From NCBI RefSeq assembly GCF_048268085.1, contig NZ_JBLWWF010000002.1:247383-311382 (forward strand): a stretch of DNA of 64,000 nucleotides, written 5' to 3'. The notes under the pieces were generated by a model that worked only from the letters and a program-made list of their open reading frames with translations, searched no databases and was not told the origin of the DNA. Shown here piece by piece: positions 36,439-44,883 of this stretch (the first letter of the stretch is position 1; each line of letters starts with the position of its first letter). Position numbers and translations under genes: made by a program. This stretch comes from Neptunicella sp048268085. Its GTDB lineage: Bacteria; Pseudomonadota; Gammaproteobacteria; Enterobacterales; Alteromonadaceae.

Positions 36439-38379
36439 TTATTTGGCCAAATCCAGTAATAACTGGTTAAGCTTTTGAACAAAGGCGGCAGGATCTTTCA
36501 GACTGCCCTGCTCTGACAATGAGGCTTGTTCAAACAATACCTCACTCCATTGAGCAAAACGCGCTTCATCCTGTTCATCAGCCATCAATTTAACCAGTTG
36601 ATGTTCAGGATTCAGCTCCAAGGTATATTTAGCTTCAGGTACAGGTTGTCCTGCGGCTTCCATTAGCTTAAGCATCTGGGTACTCATACCGTGTTCATCG
36701 ACGACAACACAAGCAGGTGACCCCGTTAAACGGTGAGTAAACTTAACATCCGTTACTTTGTCACCCAAGACGGTTTTTGCACGCTCCAATACACCTTTAA
36801 CTTCTTGCTCGGCTTTTTCCTGGGCTTGTTTGCTTTCTTCATCGTCCAGATCACCTAGATCCAGATCCCCACGGCTAATCGACTGCAATGGTTTTTCTGC
36901 ATATTCCGTTAGGTGCTGCATTAACCATTCATCAATACGATCGGACATTAATAATACTTCAATGCCTTTTTTGCGGAACACTTCCAGATGAGGACTATTT
37001 TTAGCCGCGCTATGGCTGTCAGCAGAAACGAAGTAAATTTTGTTCTGACCTTCTTTCATACGGCCAATATAATCATCTAATGAAACAGTCTGCTCGGCCG
37101 AATCATTATCAGTCGAGGCAAAACGCAATAATGCTGCAATTTTGTCTTTGTTGGCGTAATCTTCGGCCGGACCTTCTTTAAGTACATTACCGAACTCTTT
37201 CCAGAAGGCCTGATATTTATCAACATCATTCTTAGCCATCCGCTCCAACATTTGCAGTACACGTTTGGTACAGCCTTGACGCATGGCTTGAGTTATTTTG
37301 TTGTCTTGCAAAATTTCACGAGATACATTCAGCGGTAAATCGTTGGAATCCAATAAACCTTTTACGAAACGTAAGTAGGTCGGCATAAACTGCTCGGCAT
37401 CATCCATAATAAATACGCGCTGAACAAACAGTTTTAATCCATGCTTTTGATCACGATTCCATAAGTCATAAGGGGCTTTAGAAGGAATATACAACAAGCT
37501 GGTGTATTCGGTTTTACCTTCCACTTTATTGTGTGCCCAATGCAACGGATCGGCGAAATCATGAGAAATATGTTTGTAGAATTCTTTATATTCGTCATCA
37601 CTGACTTCGGACTTATCACGGTTCCACAATGCAGTAGCTTTATTGACCGATTCCCAATGGGCAGGAACCGCAGGTATTTTTTCACCTTCTTCACCGTCTG
37701 GTCCCTTAGGCCCCTCTCTCTCTGGGACTTCTTCTTTGTACATCTGTACCGGAATGCTGATGTGGTCGGAATATTTCCCCACAATCGAACGTAAACGCCA
37801 GTCGTCTAAAAATTCGTGTTCTTCTTCACGCAGATGCAAAATAATTTCAGTGCCACGATCCGCCTTTTCAATATCGGCTACCGTGAATTCCCCTTCACCG
37901 GCTGACGTCCATTCAACCCCTTGGCTAGCATCCGCGCCTGCCGCACGACTTCTAACCGTGACATTATCGGCAACAATAAATGAAGAATAGAAACCAACAC
38001 CAAATTGCCCGATCAATTGTGAATCTTTGGCTTGATCACCAGATAACTGGCCAAAGAATTCTTTAGTACCTGACTTGGCAATCGTACCGAGATGCTCAAT
38101 GACTTCGTCACGTGTCATTCCGATGCCATTGTCAGCAATGGTAATAGTACCAGCGTCTTTATTCACCGAAATACGTACACGTAGTTCGCCATCATTTTCG
38201 TAAAGAGCATCATTGGAAAGAGCACGAAAACGCAACTTATCGGCGGCATCGGCGGCATTGGACACGAGTTCACGAAGGAAGATCTCTTTATTAGAATAAA
38301 GAGAGTGGATCATCAGTTGTAGAAGTTGTTTTACTTCAGTCTGAAAACCATGGGTTTCTTGATGGGCTACTTCAGCCAT
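36439..38379 (-). CDS. htpG: chaperone HtpG (Hsp90)
   Basis: The 646-residue protein opens with the GHKL ATPase domain (IFLRELVSNAADAADKLR, DNGIGMT, GQFGVGFYSSF). It continues with the middle domain (RVFIMDDAEQFMPTYLRFVKG and the catalytic NVSREILQ) and the C-terminal dimerisation domain. It is a cytosolic ATP-dependent chaperone. The upstream region has a likely heat-shock promoter (38426-38453), and AGGAG lies about 12 bases above the ATG. The order recR-htpG-adk is as in E. coli. Confidence 0.97.
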   Translation of the reverse strand: MAEVAHQETHGFQTEVKQLLQLMIHSLYSNKEIFLRELVSNAADAADKLRFRALSNDALYENDGELRVRISVNKDAGTITIADNGIGMTRDEVIEHLGTIAKSGTKEFFGQLSGDQAKDSQLIGQFGVGFYSSFIVADNVTVRSRAAGADASQGVEWTSAGEGEFTVADIEKADRGTEIILHLREEEHEFLDDWRLRSIVGKYSDHISIPVQMYKEEVPEREGPKGPDGEEGEKIPAVPAHWESVNKATALWNRDKSEVSDDEYKEFYKHISHDFADPLHWAHNKVEGKTEYTSLLYIPSKAPYDLWNRDQKHGLKLFVQRVFIMDDAEQFMPTYLRFVKGLLDSNDLPLNVSREILQDNKITQAMRQGCTKRVLQMLERMAKNDVDKYQAFWKEFGNVLKEGPAEDYANKDKIAALLRFASTDNDSAEQTVSLDDYIGRMKEGQNKIYFVSADSHSAAKNSPHLEVFRKKGIEVLLMSDRIDEWLMQHLTEYAEKPLQSISRGDLDLGDLDDEESKQAQEKAEQEVKGVLERAKTVLGDKVTDVKFTHRLTGSPACVVVDEHGMSTQMLKLMEAAGQPVPEAKYTLELNPEHQLVKLMADEQDEARFAQWSEVLFEQASLSEQGSLKDPAAFVQKLNQLLLDLAK

Positions 38380-38425
38380 AGCAATTGTTCTCCTGCTGCA
38401 TTGCTTAATTGAATTACAAGCTAGG

Positions 38426-38453
38426 AGATAAGGGCAGGCTAATTTTTTTCAAG
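38426..38453 (-). promoter_or_regulatory. candidate sigma-32 promoter of htpG
   Basis: On the minus strand CTTGAAA (38453-38447) matches the heat-shock -35 exactly. After 12 bases CCCTTATCT (38434-38426) is a partial match to the CCCCATNTA -10. It is about 50 bases above the htpG start. The 11-base direct repeat CAAGCTAGGAG (plus strand, 38417-38427 and 38450-38460) overlaps it. Confidence 0.5.
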
Positions 38454-38517
38454 CTAGGAGCGCTAAAAATAGTGATAAAAGAGTAAGCTGATTAGCTCTC
38501 CTCAGCAATCCAATTTT

Positions 38518-39117
38518 TTAAAAGCTTTTTCGACCGGCAAATGCATGAGTTAAAGTGTTGCCATCGATAAACTCAAGTTCACCACCAAATGGCACACCAT
38601 GAGCTATTCGGCTGGCGGCAACATTATTATCCCGGCAAATATCAGCAATGTAATGGGCAGTGGCTTCACCTTCAACAGTCGGATTGGTAGCCAGAATCAC
38701 TTCTTCAATATCTTGCTGTTGCAAAATAGTCGCCAGTTCGTCTAAACCAATATCATTTGGACCAATCCCATCAATAGGAGATAAATGCCCCATTAACACA
38801 AAGTAACGCCCTTTGAATTCTGAGGTTTGCTCTATCGCTAACATGTCCTGAGGCGACTCAACAATACACATAAAACGACTTTGCCCCCGCACCGGGTCTA
38901 CACAAATATCGCATAAACGACTTTCGGTAAATGTGCGACATTGCTGACAATGCTGCACATGTTCCATGGCATTATGCAATGTTTGGCTAAGAGTCAATGC
39001 GCCTTGTCTATTGCGCTCCAGCAAGTGAAAAGCCATTCGCTGAGCACTCTTTTGCCCCACACCGGGTAAACATTTTAAACTGGTAATCAATTCAGTAATC
39101 AGTGGACTAAATTTCAT
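38518..39117 (-). CDS. recR: recombination mediator RecR
   Basis: The 199-residue protein has an N-terminal helix-hairpin-helix (LKCLPGVGQKSAQRMAFHLL), a four-cysteine zinc finger (CQQCRTFTESRLCDIC) and a Toprim domain (IVESPQDMLAIE ... EVILATNPTVEGEAT). RecR works with RecO (and RecF) to load RecA on single-stranded DNA at gaps. The length matches the family (about 200). It lies 40 bases after ybaB, in the conserved dnaX-ybaB-recR set. Confidence 0.97.
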   Translation of the reverse strand: MKFSPLITELITSLKCLPGVGQKSAQRMAFHLLERNRQGALTLSQTLHNAMEHVQHCQQCRTFTESRLCDICVDPVRGQSRFMCIVESPQDMLAIEQTSEFKGRYFVLMGHLSPIDGIGPNDIGLDELATILQQQDIEEVILATNPTVEGEATAHYIADICRDNNVAASRIAHGVPFGGELEFIDGNTLTHAFAGRKSF

Positions 39118-39158
39118 TGGGGCTCATCGGTTGCTGATAATGGTGATAATGACTTGGC

Positions 39159-39485
39159 TTAAAACGGCATTTTAAAACCTGGTGGCATTTGCATTCCACC
39201 GGTGACACTAGCCATCTTTTCTTGTGTGGTTTGTTGAACTCGACGCACTGCGTCATTAATTGCAGCGGCAACCAGGTCTTCAATCATGTCTTTATCGTCA
39301 TCCATTAGACTTGGATCAATCTCCACATGACGCACATTATGATTGCAGGTCATCGTCACCTTAACCATTCCTGCGCCCGCTTCACCAACAACTTCAACAC
39401 TGGCTAATTCTTCCTGGCTTTTCTGCATGCGCTCTTGCATTTGCTGCGCTTGCTTCATGATATTGCCCATTCCACCTTTAAACAT
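39159..39485 (-). CDS. ybaB: YbaB/EbfC nucleoid-associated protein
   Basis: The 108-residue protein has the Met/Gln-rich N-terminal coiled coil (GNIMKQAQQMQERMQKSQEEL) and the central beta motif (GAGMVKVTMTCNHNVRHVEID) of YbaB/EbfC. It binds DNA as a dimer and is nucleoid-associated. The position between dnaX (17 bases upstream) and recR is near-universal in proteobacteria. Confidence 0.96.
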   Translation of the reverse strand: MFKGGMGNIMKQAQQMQERMQKSQEELASVEVVGEAGAGMVKVTMTCNHNVRHVEIDPSLMDDDKDMIEDLVAAAINDAVRRVQQTTQEKMASVTGGMQMPPGFKMPF

Positions 39486-39502
39486 ATCTTTCTCTCTTTT
39501 GT

Positions 39503-41719
39503 CTATCGCGGTTCGATGCTGTTTTCGACGATCTGTGCATCGAATTGCTGTTTAAAATATTCAATGTTGTCATCATTATTAATCACATCCTGTGCGTATT
39601 GACGACGCATGCTATTAATACTTTGCTGTATTGCAAAGGGTGTATTTTGCGGATTACCAATAGTAACTTGCAATTCAATCGGCTGCTGCCACAACTGAGT
39701 CAATGCTGTTTGTAATTGTGCCTGTGCCGTTTCATTACTTAAATGCAACAATGGCTCAGGTAAAGTTAATTGACACAGATTATTATTTTTTTGCATTGAT
39801 GATTGCAATGCCAGTTGTTTAGTTAATCCACCTACCCCTGTTTGTTCAATCACTTCACTCCAATGATCAAGTTGTTGTGCATGAGTGACTTTTTGACCAT
39901 CGGGCAAAAACGTTGGAATGGCGATATTAACCGGCACATCAACCGTCTGATTAAGTAGCTCTTGAACATCAATATCAACCTGATCATCTTCGACTACTGC
40001 AGGCTTCTGGTTAGCAGAGACTGCCCAGGGTGGTATGTCATTCTGCGGCATATCATCAACAGCTGAAGGCAATATCTGTTGTTCAACGTCAGTAGACGAA
40101 AACTCTGAATTACCTGTTATTATCTGTTGAGTATTGGCCACGTCAGGCATATCTGAATACTGCTCTATGCGGCTATCAGTAACGGATCCCGGTCGTTTAA
40201 TATCAACGGCGGGTTCTACCGCATCAGACTTTTTTGGCTGCGGATCCTCGTTCTGCGTTTGACGCAAGCCTCTTCGCAAGGCCAACAAGTTTTCGGTTTG
40301 CGATAATATGGAAGTTGACGAAGACTCATTTGCTACTGCGTCAGTTTGCTCTGTTGAGGAAGTTAATGCAGGCGAGTCAGTTTGGGATTGCATTTGCTCA
40401 GCTTGTTGCCAAATATGTTCTTGTTGCTGATTTAACTGTTGCTCATATTCATCGAGTTGTTCGTCATCCACTAACGGTGGTTGTTCGACATTATTCTGAT
40501 CAACTGAATCTGCCTGTCTTTCTGATGTTTCAATATTTATTGACTGATTGGTTGTAGCATCTGCAGCCGCGGTTTCAGGTGTGGACTCAACCACAGGTTG
40601 ATGTTCAGCAATAAACTGTGCGGAACTCAATTGACGCTCCGGATTAAAAGCCAGCATGCGTAATAACGTCATTTCCATGCCACTACGACCATCCATTGCA
40701 TAGGGCAAGTCTTTACGACCTTGTAACGCGATTTGATATAACAACTGAATTTGTTCTGCTGGTACGGAACTAGCCAAATGATAAATAGCTCTGGCAGCGA
40801 TAGTTTCTAACTTACAGATTTCGGGCACTAATTGAGTTAGCGCAATTTGGTGCAATAAACTGAGTAATTCTGCAAGTAATTGCGAATAGTCAACCGATTG
40901 GCTAGCCAAATGGTCTAACTGCGTCATCACTTCTTTACTTTGGCCTTCCAATATCGCCTTGAGTAATTTTAATACCTGATTCTTATCCATTAGGCCAAGC
41001 ATATCGGTCACAATAGCCAAGCTGACCTGTCCATTCCCTTGAGCGATAGCCTGATCGGTTAAACTCAGTGCATCACGCATACTGCCGTTCGCCGCACGAG
41101 CAAGCTGGCTTAATGCTTCGGGTTCCGAAGATAATCCCTCTTCCCCAAGGATATAGCTTAATTGTCCACTAATTTGTTCACGGGACATAGCCTTGAGATT
41201 AAATTGCAAACAACGGGATAAAATAGTGACAGGTAACTTTTGTGGATCGGTTGTGGCCAGCAAGAACTTAACGTGAGGAGGCGGTTCTTCCAAAGTTTTT
41301 AACAACGCATTAAAACTATGTTTGGACAACATATGCACTTCATCAATGAGGTACACTTTATATTGGCCGCGGGTCGGTTTGTATTGCACGTTATCTAACA
41401 ATTCGCGGGTATCTTCAACCTTCGTTCTGGAAGCCGCATCGATCTCAAGCAGATCGATAAAGTTACCTTGATCGATTTCAAGACAAGTTGAACAATGGCC
41501 GCACGGTGTTGAACTGATCCCCGTTTCACAATTTAGACTTTTAGAAAAAATCCGCGCAATGGTGGTTTTACCCACTCCTCTGGTACCGGTAAATAAGTAC
41601 GCATGGTGCAGGCGATTATTATCTAACGCATTGGAAATAGCGGTAACAACATGCTCTTGACCGACTAATTGTCTAAAATTTTGTGGACGCCATTTTCTGG
41701 CCAACACCTGATAGCTCAT
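39503..41719 (-). CDS. dnaX: DNA polymerase III subunits tau and gamma
   Basis: The 738-residue tau product has the clamp-loader AAA+ ATPase (Walker A GTRGVGKTTIAR; zinc cysteines in CETGISSTPCGHCSTC; Walker B LIDEVHML). A long acidic Gln/Asp-rich linker (about 380-590) and a C-terminal domain that binds DnaB and the polymerase follow. A slippery CCA AAA AAG at 40237-40229 predicts a 498-residue gamma by -1 frameshifting. It lies nine bases after apt and is followed by ybaB-recR. Confidence 0.97.
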   Translation of the reverse strand: MSYQVLARKWRPQNFRQLVGQEHVVTAISNALDNNRLHHAYLFTGTRGVGKTTIARIFSKSLNCETGISSTPCGHCSTCLEIDQGNFIDLLEIDAASRTKVEDTRELLDNVQYKPTRGQYKVYLIDEVHMLSKHSFNALLKTLEEPPPHVKFLLATTDPQKLPVTILSRCLQFNLKAMSREQISGQLSYILGEEGLSSEPEALSQLARAANGSMRDALSLTDQAIAQGNGQVSLAIVTDMLGLMDKNQVLKLLKAILEGQSKEVMTQLDHLASQSVDYSQLLAELLSLLHQIALTQLVPEICKLETIAARAIYHLASSVPAEQIQLLYQIALQGRKDLPYAMDGRSGMEMTLLRMLAFNPERQLSSAQFIAEHQPVVESTPETAAADATTNQSINIETSERQADSVDQNNVEQPPLVDDEQLDEYEQQLNQQQEHIWQQAEQMQSQTDSPALTSSTEQTDAVANESSSTSILSQTENLLALRRGLRQTQNEDPQPKKSDAVEPAVDIKRPGSVTDSRIEQYSDMPDVANTQQIITGNSEFSSTDVEQQILPSAVDDMPQNDIPPWAVSANQKPAVVEDDQVDIDVQELLNQTVDVPVNIAIPTFLPDGQKVTHAQQLDHWSEVIEQTGVGGLTKQLALQSSMQKNNNLCQLTLPEPLLHLSNETAQAQLQTALTQLWQQPIELQVTIGNPQNTPFAIQQSINSMRRQYAQDVINNDDNIEYFKQQFDAQIVENSIEPR
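40224..40253 (-). promoter_or_regulatory. programmed -1 ribosomal frameshift signal in dnaX
   Basis: In frame the codons are CCA AAA AAG TCT GAT, a perfect A-AAA-AAG slippery heptamer (A at 40235 to G at 40229). A -1 slip reads GTC then TGA (40226-40224), ending after one extra residue (Val498). A GAGGA element about ten bases upstream can act as the stimulatory internal Shine-Dalgarno, and a short GCGG/CCGC stem follows. Layout and outcome parallel E. coli dnaX. Confidence 0.8.
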
Positions 41720-41727
41720 CGAGTGAC

Positions 41728-42264
41728 CTAATCGCCTTCAAATTGACATAATGAATAGGCTGTAATGCCTTTCGCTTTTAATGCACGCTCACCACCTAGA
41801 TCTGGTAATGAGACAACAAAACCGGCATGTTCCACAATGCCACCCATTTTCTGAATAAGTGTCGCAGTAGCGATAATAGTCCCACCGGTAGCCAGCAGAT
41901 CATCAATCATTAACACCCTCTCTCCCGGATGGATGGCATCTTGATGAATTTCAAGACAATCTTCACCATATTCCAATTGATATGATTGGCTGTGAACGGC
42001 ACCGGGCAATTTATTCGGCTTGCGTACAGGCACAAATCCAACACCCAGAGCAATTGCCAGCGGCGCACCAAAGATAAAACCTCGTGCTTCCGTACCTACA
42101 ATTTTATCAAACTGCATATCTTGATATTGGGTTGCAAGCAACTGAATTGTCTGGTTGAAAGCGGCCGAATCAGCCATTAACGATGTCACATCACGAAACT
42201 GAATTCCCGGCTTGGGGTAATCAGCTATGGTTCTAATTGACGATTTAACTTGCTCAACGGACAT
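41728..42264 (-). CDS. apt: adenine phosphoribosyltransferase
   Basis: The 178-residue protein has the PRPP-binding motif VLMIDDLLATGGTIIAT and the N-terminal IADYPKPGIQFRDVTSLM typical of Apt. The enzyme salvages adenine to AMP with PRPP. GGAGG lies about eight bases before the ATG. A 39-residue membrane protein gene ends 16 bases upstream and is probably cotranscribed; dnaX follows nine bases downstream. Confidence 0.96.
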   Translation of the reverse strand: MSVEQVKSSIRTIADYPKPGIQFRDVTSLMADSAAFNQTIQLLATQYQDMQFDKIVGTEARGFIFGAPLAIALGVGFVPVRKPNKLPGAVHSQSYQLEYGEDCLEIHQDAIHPGERVLMIDDLLATGGTIIATATLIQKMGGIVEHAGFVVSLPDLGGERALKAKGITAYSLCQFEGD

Positions 42265-42280
42265 TTAATTCCTCCGTTTA

Positions 42281-42400
42281 TTAAAGATAAAAAACCGTCC
42301 AACCACAGATAACATGTAATAGTGGGAAGGCGAGTAATGTCAGTACTGCAATTAGTGCATACTTGAGATTAAACGGATCTTTGAAATTTTGTTCTGCCAT
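42281..42400 (-). CDS. 39-residue single-pass membrane protein upstream of apt
   Basis: A frame from ATG 42400 to TAA 42281 encodes 39 residues: MAEQNFKDPFNLKYALIAVL at the N-terminus, then a hydrophobic helix through about residue 38 (LLAFPLLHVICGWTVFYL). AGGAAAG lies about six bases before the ATG. One hydrophobic helix preceded by a charged cytoplasmic tail suggests a small inner-membrane protein. It ends 16 bases before apt. No family is recognised; function unknown. Confidence 0.65.
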   Translation of the reverse strand: MAEQNFKDPFNLKYALIAVLTLLAFPLLHVICGWTVFYL

Positions 42401-42474
42401 GAATCTTTCCTAGCGATTAGTAAGGCGCAAATATTAAAGGAAACACCGGAAAATTAACAGCTGAAATAGCCAAC

Positions 42475-43242
42475 TCAGACTGACTTTATTGAATCACTGA
42501 CGACCAATACTTGTTGTTGCAGCATTTTCACTACAATCTGCTCTGCCCCCTGATAAACTTGCTCAATGGGTAATGAACTTAGATCCTTAGTTAACGAACT
42601 CTGTAATGCCGATAATGTCATGCTTCCATTCTGTTGCAATAGTGTAAGTAAATGAGCAGTTAACGCATTCACTTCAACAAATTGAACTTCATCATCACTA
42701 TTTCTATACACTACAATATAAACTGATTCTTGTGGTCTATCCGGACGATACTCACTACTGATTTTATGTACCGGAAAAGGATAACTTAATAACCAAGCTA
42801 ACTCAGAAAAATGCAGTGTTACATTGTTTAGTTTATGGTTGTTATTATCCCACCAGATGATTGGCGTTTCAGTTTGTCTAATACTCACTTCCAACTCAAC
42901 CCATTCATAATGGGCAAGTTCAACCATGAATACCGGGTCCTCACTTTGTGGTTCATATTCATGTTGCAGAAAATCCACAAATTCACGACTGATATCAACA
43001 AAATAAGGTGAACTGCACTGATGTATGGCAAAGAATTGTCGGGCTAATGATTGCCACTGCTCTTGGCTATATAGCGAAGCCAAAACAGGGAAACCATTAG
43101 TCAGAAACCCCTGAATATTGTTGAAGAAAAGATCTCGATAAATTTTCATACGTCGATCTTCAATACCAGAGGGTGCGCCGAAACGATCTGGCTGTTTAAT
43201 ATGGCGCATAAACTGTTGCTGAATATCTGTAAAATGACTCAT
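42475..43242 (-). CDS. bufferin maturation partner, DUF2063 family (BufC/HvfC-like)
   Basis: The 255-residue protein has the DUF2063 N-terminus (DIQQQFMRHIKQPD ... RMKIYRDLFFNNIQGFLTNGFPVL) and a middle VDISREFVDFL ... ELAHYEWVELEVS block. In MNIO operons this partner presents or recruits the precursor peptide for the DUF692 enzyme. Its ATG directly follows the TAG of the DUF692 gene, so translation is coupled. It is the last gene of the operon; no DoxX-type gene (HvfD/BufD) follows. Confidence 0.85.
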   Translation of the reverse strand: MSHFTDIQQQFMRHIKQPDRFGAPSGIEDRRMKIYRDLFFNNIQGFLTNGFPVLASLYSQEQWQSLARQFFAIHQCSSPYFVDISREFVDFLQHEYEPQSEDPVFMVELAHYEWVELEVSIRQTETPIIWWDNNNHKLNNVTLHFSELAWLLSYPFPVHKISSEYRPDRPQESVYIVVYRNSDDEVQFVEVNALTAHLLTLLQQNGSMTLSALQSSLTKDLSSLPIEQVYQGAEQIVVKMLQQQVLVVSDSIKSV

Positions 43243-44079
43243 CTATGCGATTAACTTTTTATTAGAATAACGACTTTGCAACTGTCTAATCTTGTCCACT
43301 TCCAACATTAAAATATCTAGTGGTGGAATATTAAAATCTCGTTCAAGCAAAGTAGGAAAAACTCCGTGTATTTGATAAGCCTTTTCTAATAGCTTCCAAA
43401 CCGGCTCAATCACATCAGCCCCGTGTGTATCAACAATTAAATCATCGGCTTCATCGTAGTGACCGGCAATATGACCGTAAGCTATTCGCTCGGTTGGCAT
43501 CGCTGTCAAAAAGCTTTCGGCATCGTATTGATGGTTAATTGCATTAACATAGATATTATTAACATCTAACAACAACTGACAATCCGCTTCTTCCAATATT
43601 GAAATTATAAATTGTTGCTCAGATAATTCCTGCCCTGGGGCGGCATAGTAAGAGACATTTTCCAAAATTAACGGTCGTTCAAGAATATCCTGCACTTGTT
43701 TTATCCGCTGTACCACATAACGAATGGCTTCCTCAGTAAAAGGAATTGGCATTAAGTCATATAAATGGCCTTGCCCTGAACAATAACTTAAATGCTCGCT
43801 ATATAACGCAATATCATGGGTGTCCAAAAACTGCTTAACCTCTTGGACAAAAACAACATCAATTGGCGCTGGCGAACCAATGGAAAGTGATAACCCATGC
43901 GTAGTAAAAGCATATTTGGAGGTTAACTGCTTTAGTTGTTTGGCATAATAGCCGCCTAACTTGGACCAATTTTCCGGAGCGACTTCCCAAAAATCGATAT
44001 TCAACGCGTCATGATTATACAATTCGTTGAGCATATCTCGTCTTAATCCTAACCCGACTCCCTGAATATTTTTATTCAT
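43243..44079 (-). CDS. MNIO (DUF692) peptide-modifying enzyme (BufB/HvfB-like)
   Basis: The 278-residue TIM-barrel protein starts with the DUF692 signature GVGLGLRRDML. It carries metal-binding histidines and acids in EHLSYCSG, ENVSYYAAPG, LDVNNIYVN and YGHIAGHYDE. MNIO enzymes are multinuclear non-haem iron oxidases that modify cysteine residues of ribosomal peptides, for example to oxazolone/thioamide or thiooxazole groups. The start is ATG 44079; a GTG nine bases upstream is an alternative. The peptide substrate is encoded next upstream (44179-44595). Confidence 0.9.
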   Translation of the reverse strand: MNKNIQGVGLGLRRDMLNELYNHDALNIDFWEVAPENWSKLGGYYAKQLKQLTSKYAFTTHGLSLSIGSPAPIDVVFVQEVKQFLDTHDIALYSEHLSYCSGQGHLYDLMPIPFTEEAIRYVVQRIKQVQDILERPLILENVSYYAAPGQELSEQQFIISILEEADCQLLLDVNNIYVNAINHQYDAESFLTAMPTERIAYGHIAGHYDEADDLIVDTHGADVIEPVWKLLEKAYQIHGVFPTLLERDFNIPPLDILMLEVDKIRQLQSRYSNKKLIA

Positions 44080-44129
44080 CCCCCTCACCAGAATATCTTG
44101 CCCCCTAATATCCGTCTTGCGTTAAATAT

Positions 44130-44154
44130 AAAGGGTCGCAAAGCCGACCCTTTT
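44130..44154 (-). terminator. attenuating hairpin between the bufferin gene and bufB-bufC
   Basis: On the minus strand AAAGGGTCG and CGACCCTTT pair over a six-base loop, followed by ATATTTAA. It is placed after the peptide gene and before the modification genes, so most transcripts probably end here. Confidence 0.8.
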
Positions 44155-44178
44155 CCATAACATTGTCAAATTTAGAAT

Positions 44179-44595
44179 TTACTTTTTATCTTCGCCGCAA
44201 GAGCCTTCTTTTTTGGCTTTATCAGCACCGCATTTGGCTTCACCACACTTACCTTCTTTTTTCATCTTGTCGGCACCGCACTTGCCTTCTTTTTTCATTT
44301 TATCTGCACCGCATTTAGCCTCACCACACTTACCTTCTTTTTTCATCTTGTCAGCGCCGCATTTGGCCTCACCGCACTTGCCTTCTTTTTTAGCTTTATC
44401 TTCACCACATTTACCTTCAGCATTTTTATCGGCTTTGTCCCCACCACAATTTCCTTCTGCAGCATTAAGCATATAACCCGCTTCTAGCGGAGCTGCCATA
44501 AATGGATTTGCGGTAGCTGAAAAACTAACGGTAGACAAACTGACTACTACCGCTCCGATTGCTGTTGCCACATTGGTTTTATTGATTTGTTTCAT
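44179..44595 (-). CDS. bufferin-type cysteine-repeat precursor peptide (HvfA/BufA-like)
   Basis: The 138-residue protein has an N-terminal Sec signal peptide (ATAIGAVVVSLSTVSFSATA). Its tail is built of EGKCG/EAKCG/EGNCG units separated by DKxKK: ten cysteines between about residues 50 and 135, and every one is followed by glycine. This is the EGKCG-repeat bufferin class (called HvfA elsewhere), in which MNIO enzymes modify the cysteines and the product, exported to the periplasm, binds copper. AGGAAAA lies above the ATG. Immediate neighbours are the DUF692 and DUF2063 partner genes. Confidence 0.9.
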   Translation of the reverse strand: MKQINKTNVATAIGAVVVSLSTVSFSATANPFMAAPLEAGYMLNAAEGNCGGDKADKNAEGKCGEDKAKKEGKCGEAKCGADKMKKEGKCGEAKCGADKMKKEGKCGADKMKKEGKCGEAKCGADKAKKEGSCGEDKK

Positions 44596-44852
44596 GTGAT
44601 TTTCCTATTTATTGTCGTTTAAATGCGCACCTTGCGAGTGCTCTTAACTATAGACCAGAAGGTTGTTCAATTTATTTCGTTAACAATTAATTAATATTAT
44701 CAATATCATTAAAGGCTTGGCGATTAAACATCTGTATATATTATCGCCAATTTGAACATAAAATCGATTAACAGGATTCACAATCACGAAGTGATGAATG
44801 GAGGGACAACAGAGTTTAATGGAAAAGCAGAATTAAAATTTTACAGGTAGAT

Positions 44853-44876
44853 TAAAAAAGCCCCTTACGGGGCTTT
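44853..44876 (-). terminator. rho-independent terminator after the TonB-operon TPR gene
   Basis: On the minus strand AAAGCCCC and GGGGCTTT pair over a four-base loop, followed by TTTAATC. It lies just past the TPR gene stop. Confidence 0.9.
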
Positions 44877-44883
44877 GAATACA

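Noticed and set aside
40224..40253. dnaX slip site as a sequencing error
   Set aside because: The zero frame continues open for over 240 codons with the expected tau C-terminus, so the A run is intact.
44213..44476. Plus-strand frame opposite the bufferin gene, repetitive Ser/Pro/His-rich
   Set aside because: Its repeats are the complement of the EGKCG coding repeats; no start signal and no independent support.
44596..44760. ECF-sigma promoter of the bufferin gene
   Set aside because: No convincing -35/-10 pair at the correct spacing; TTGAAC and TATAGT are only 12 bases apart.
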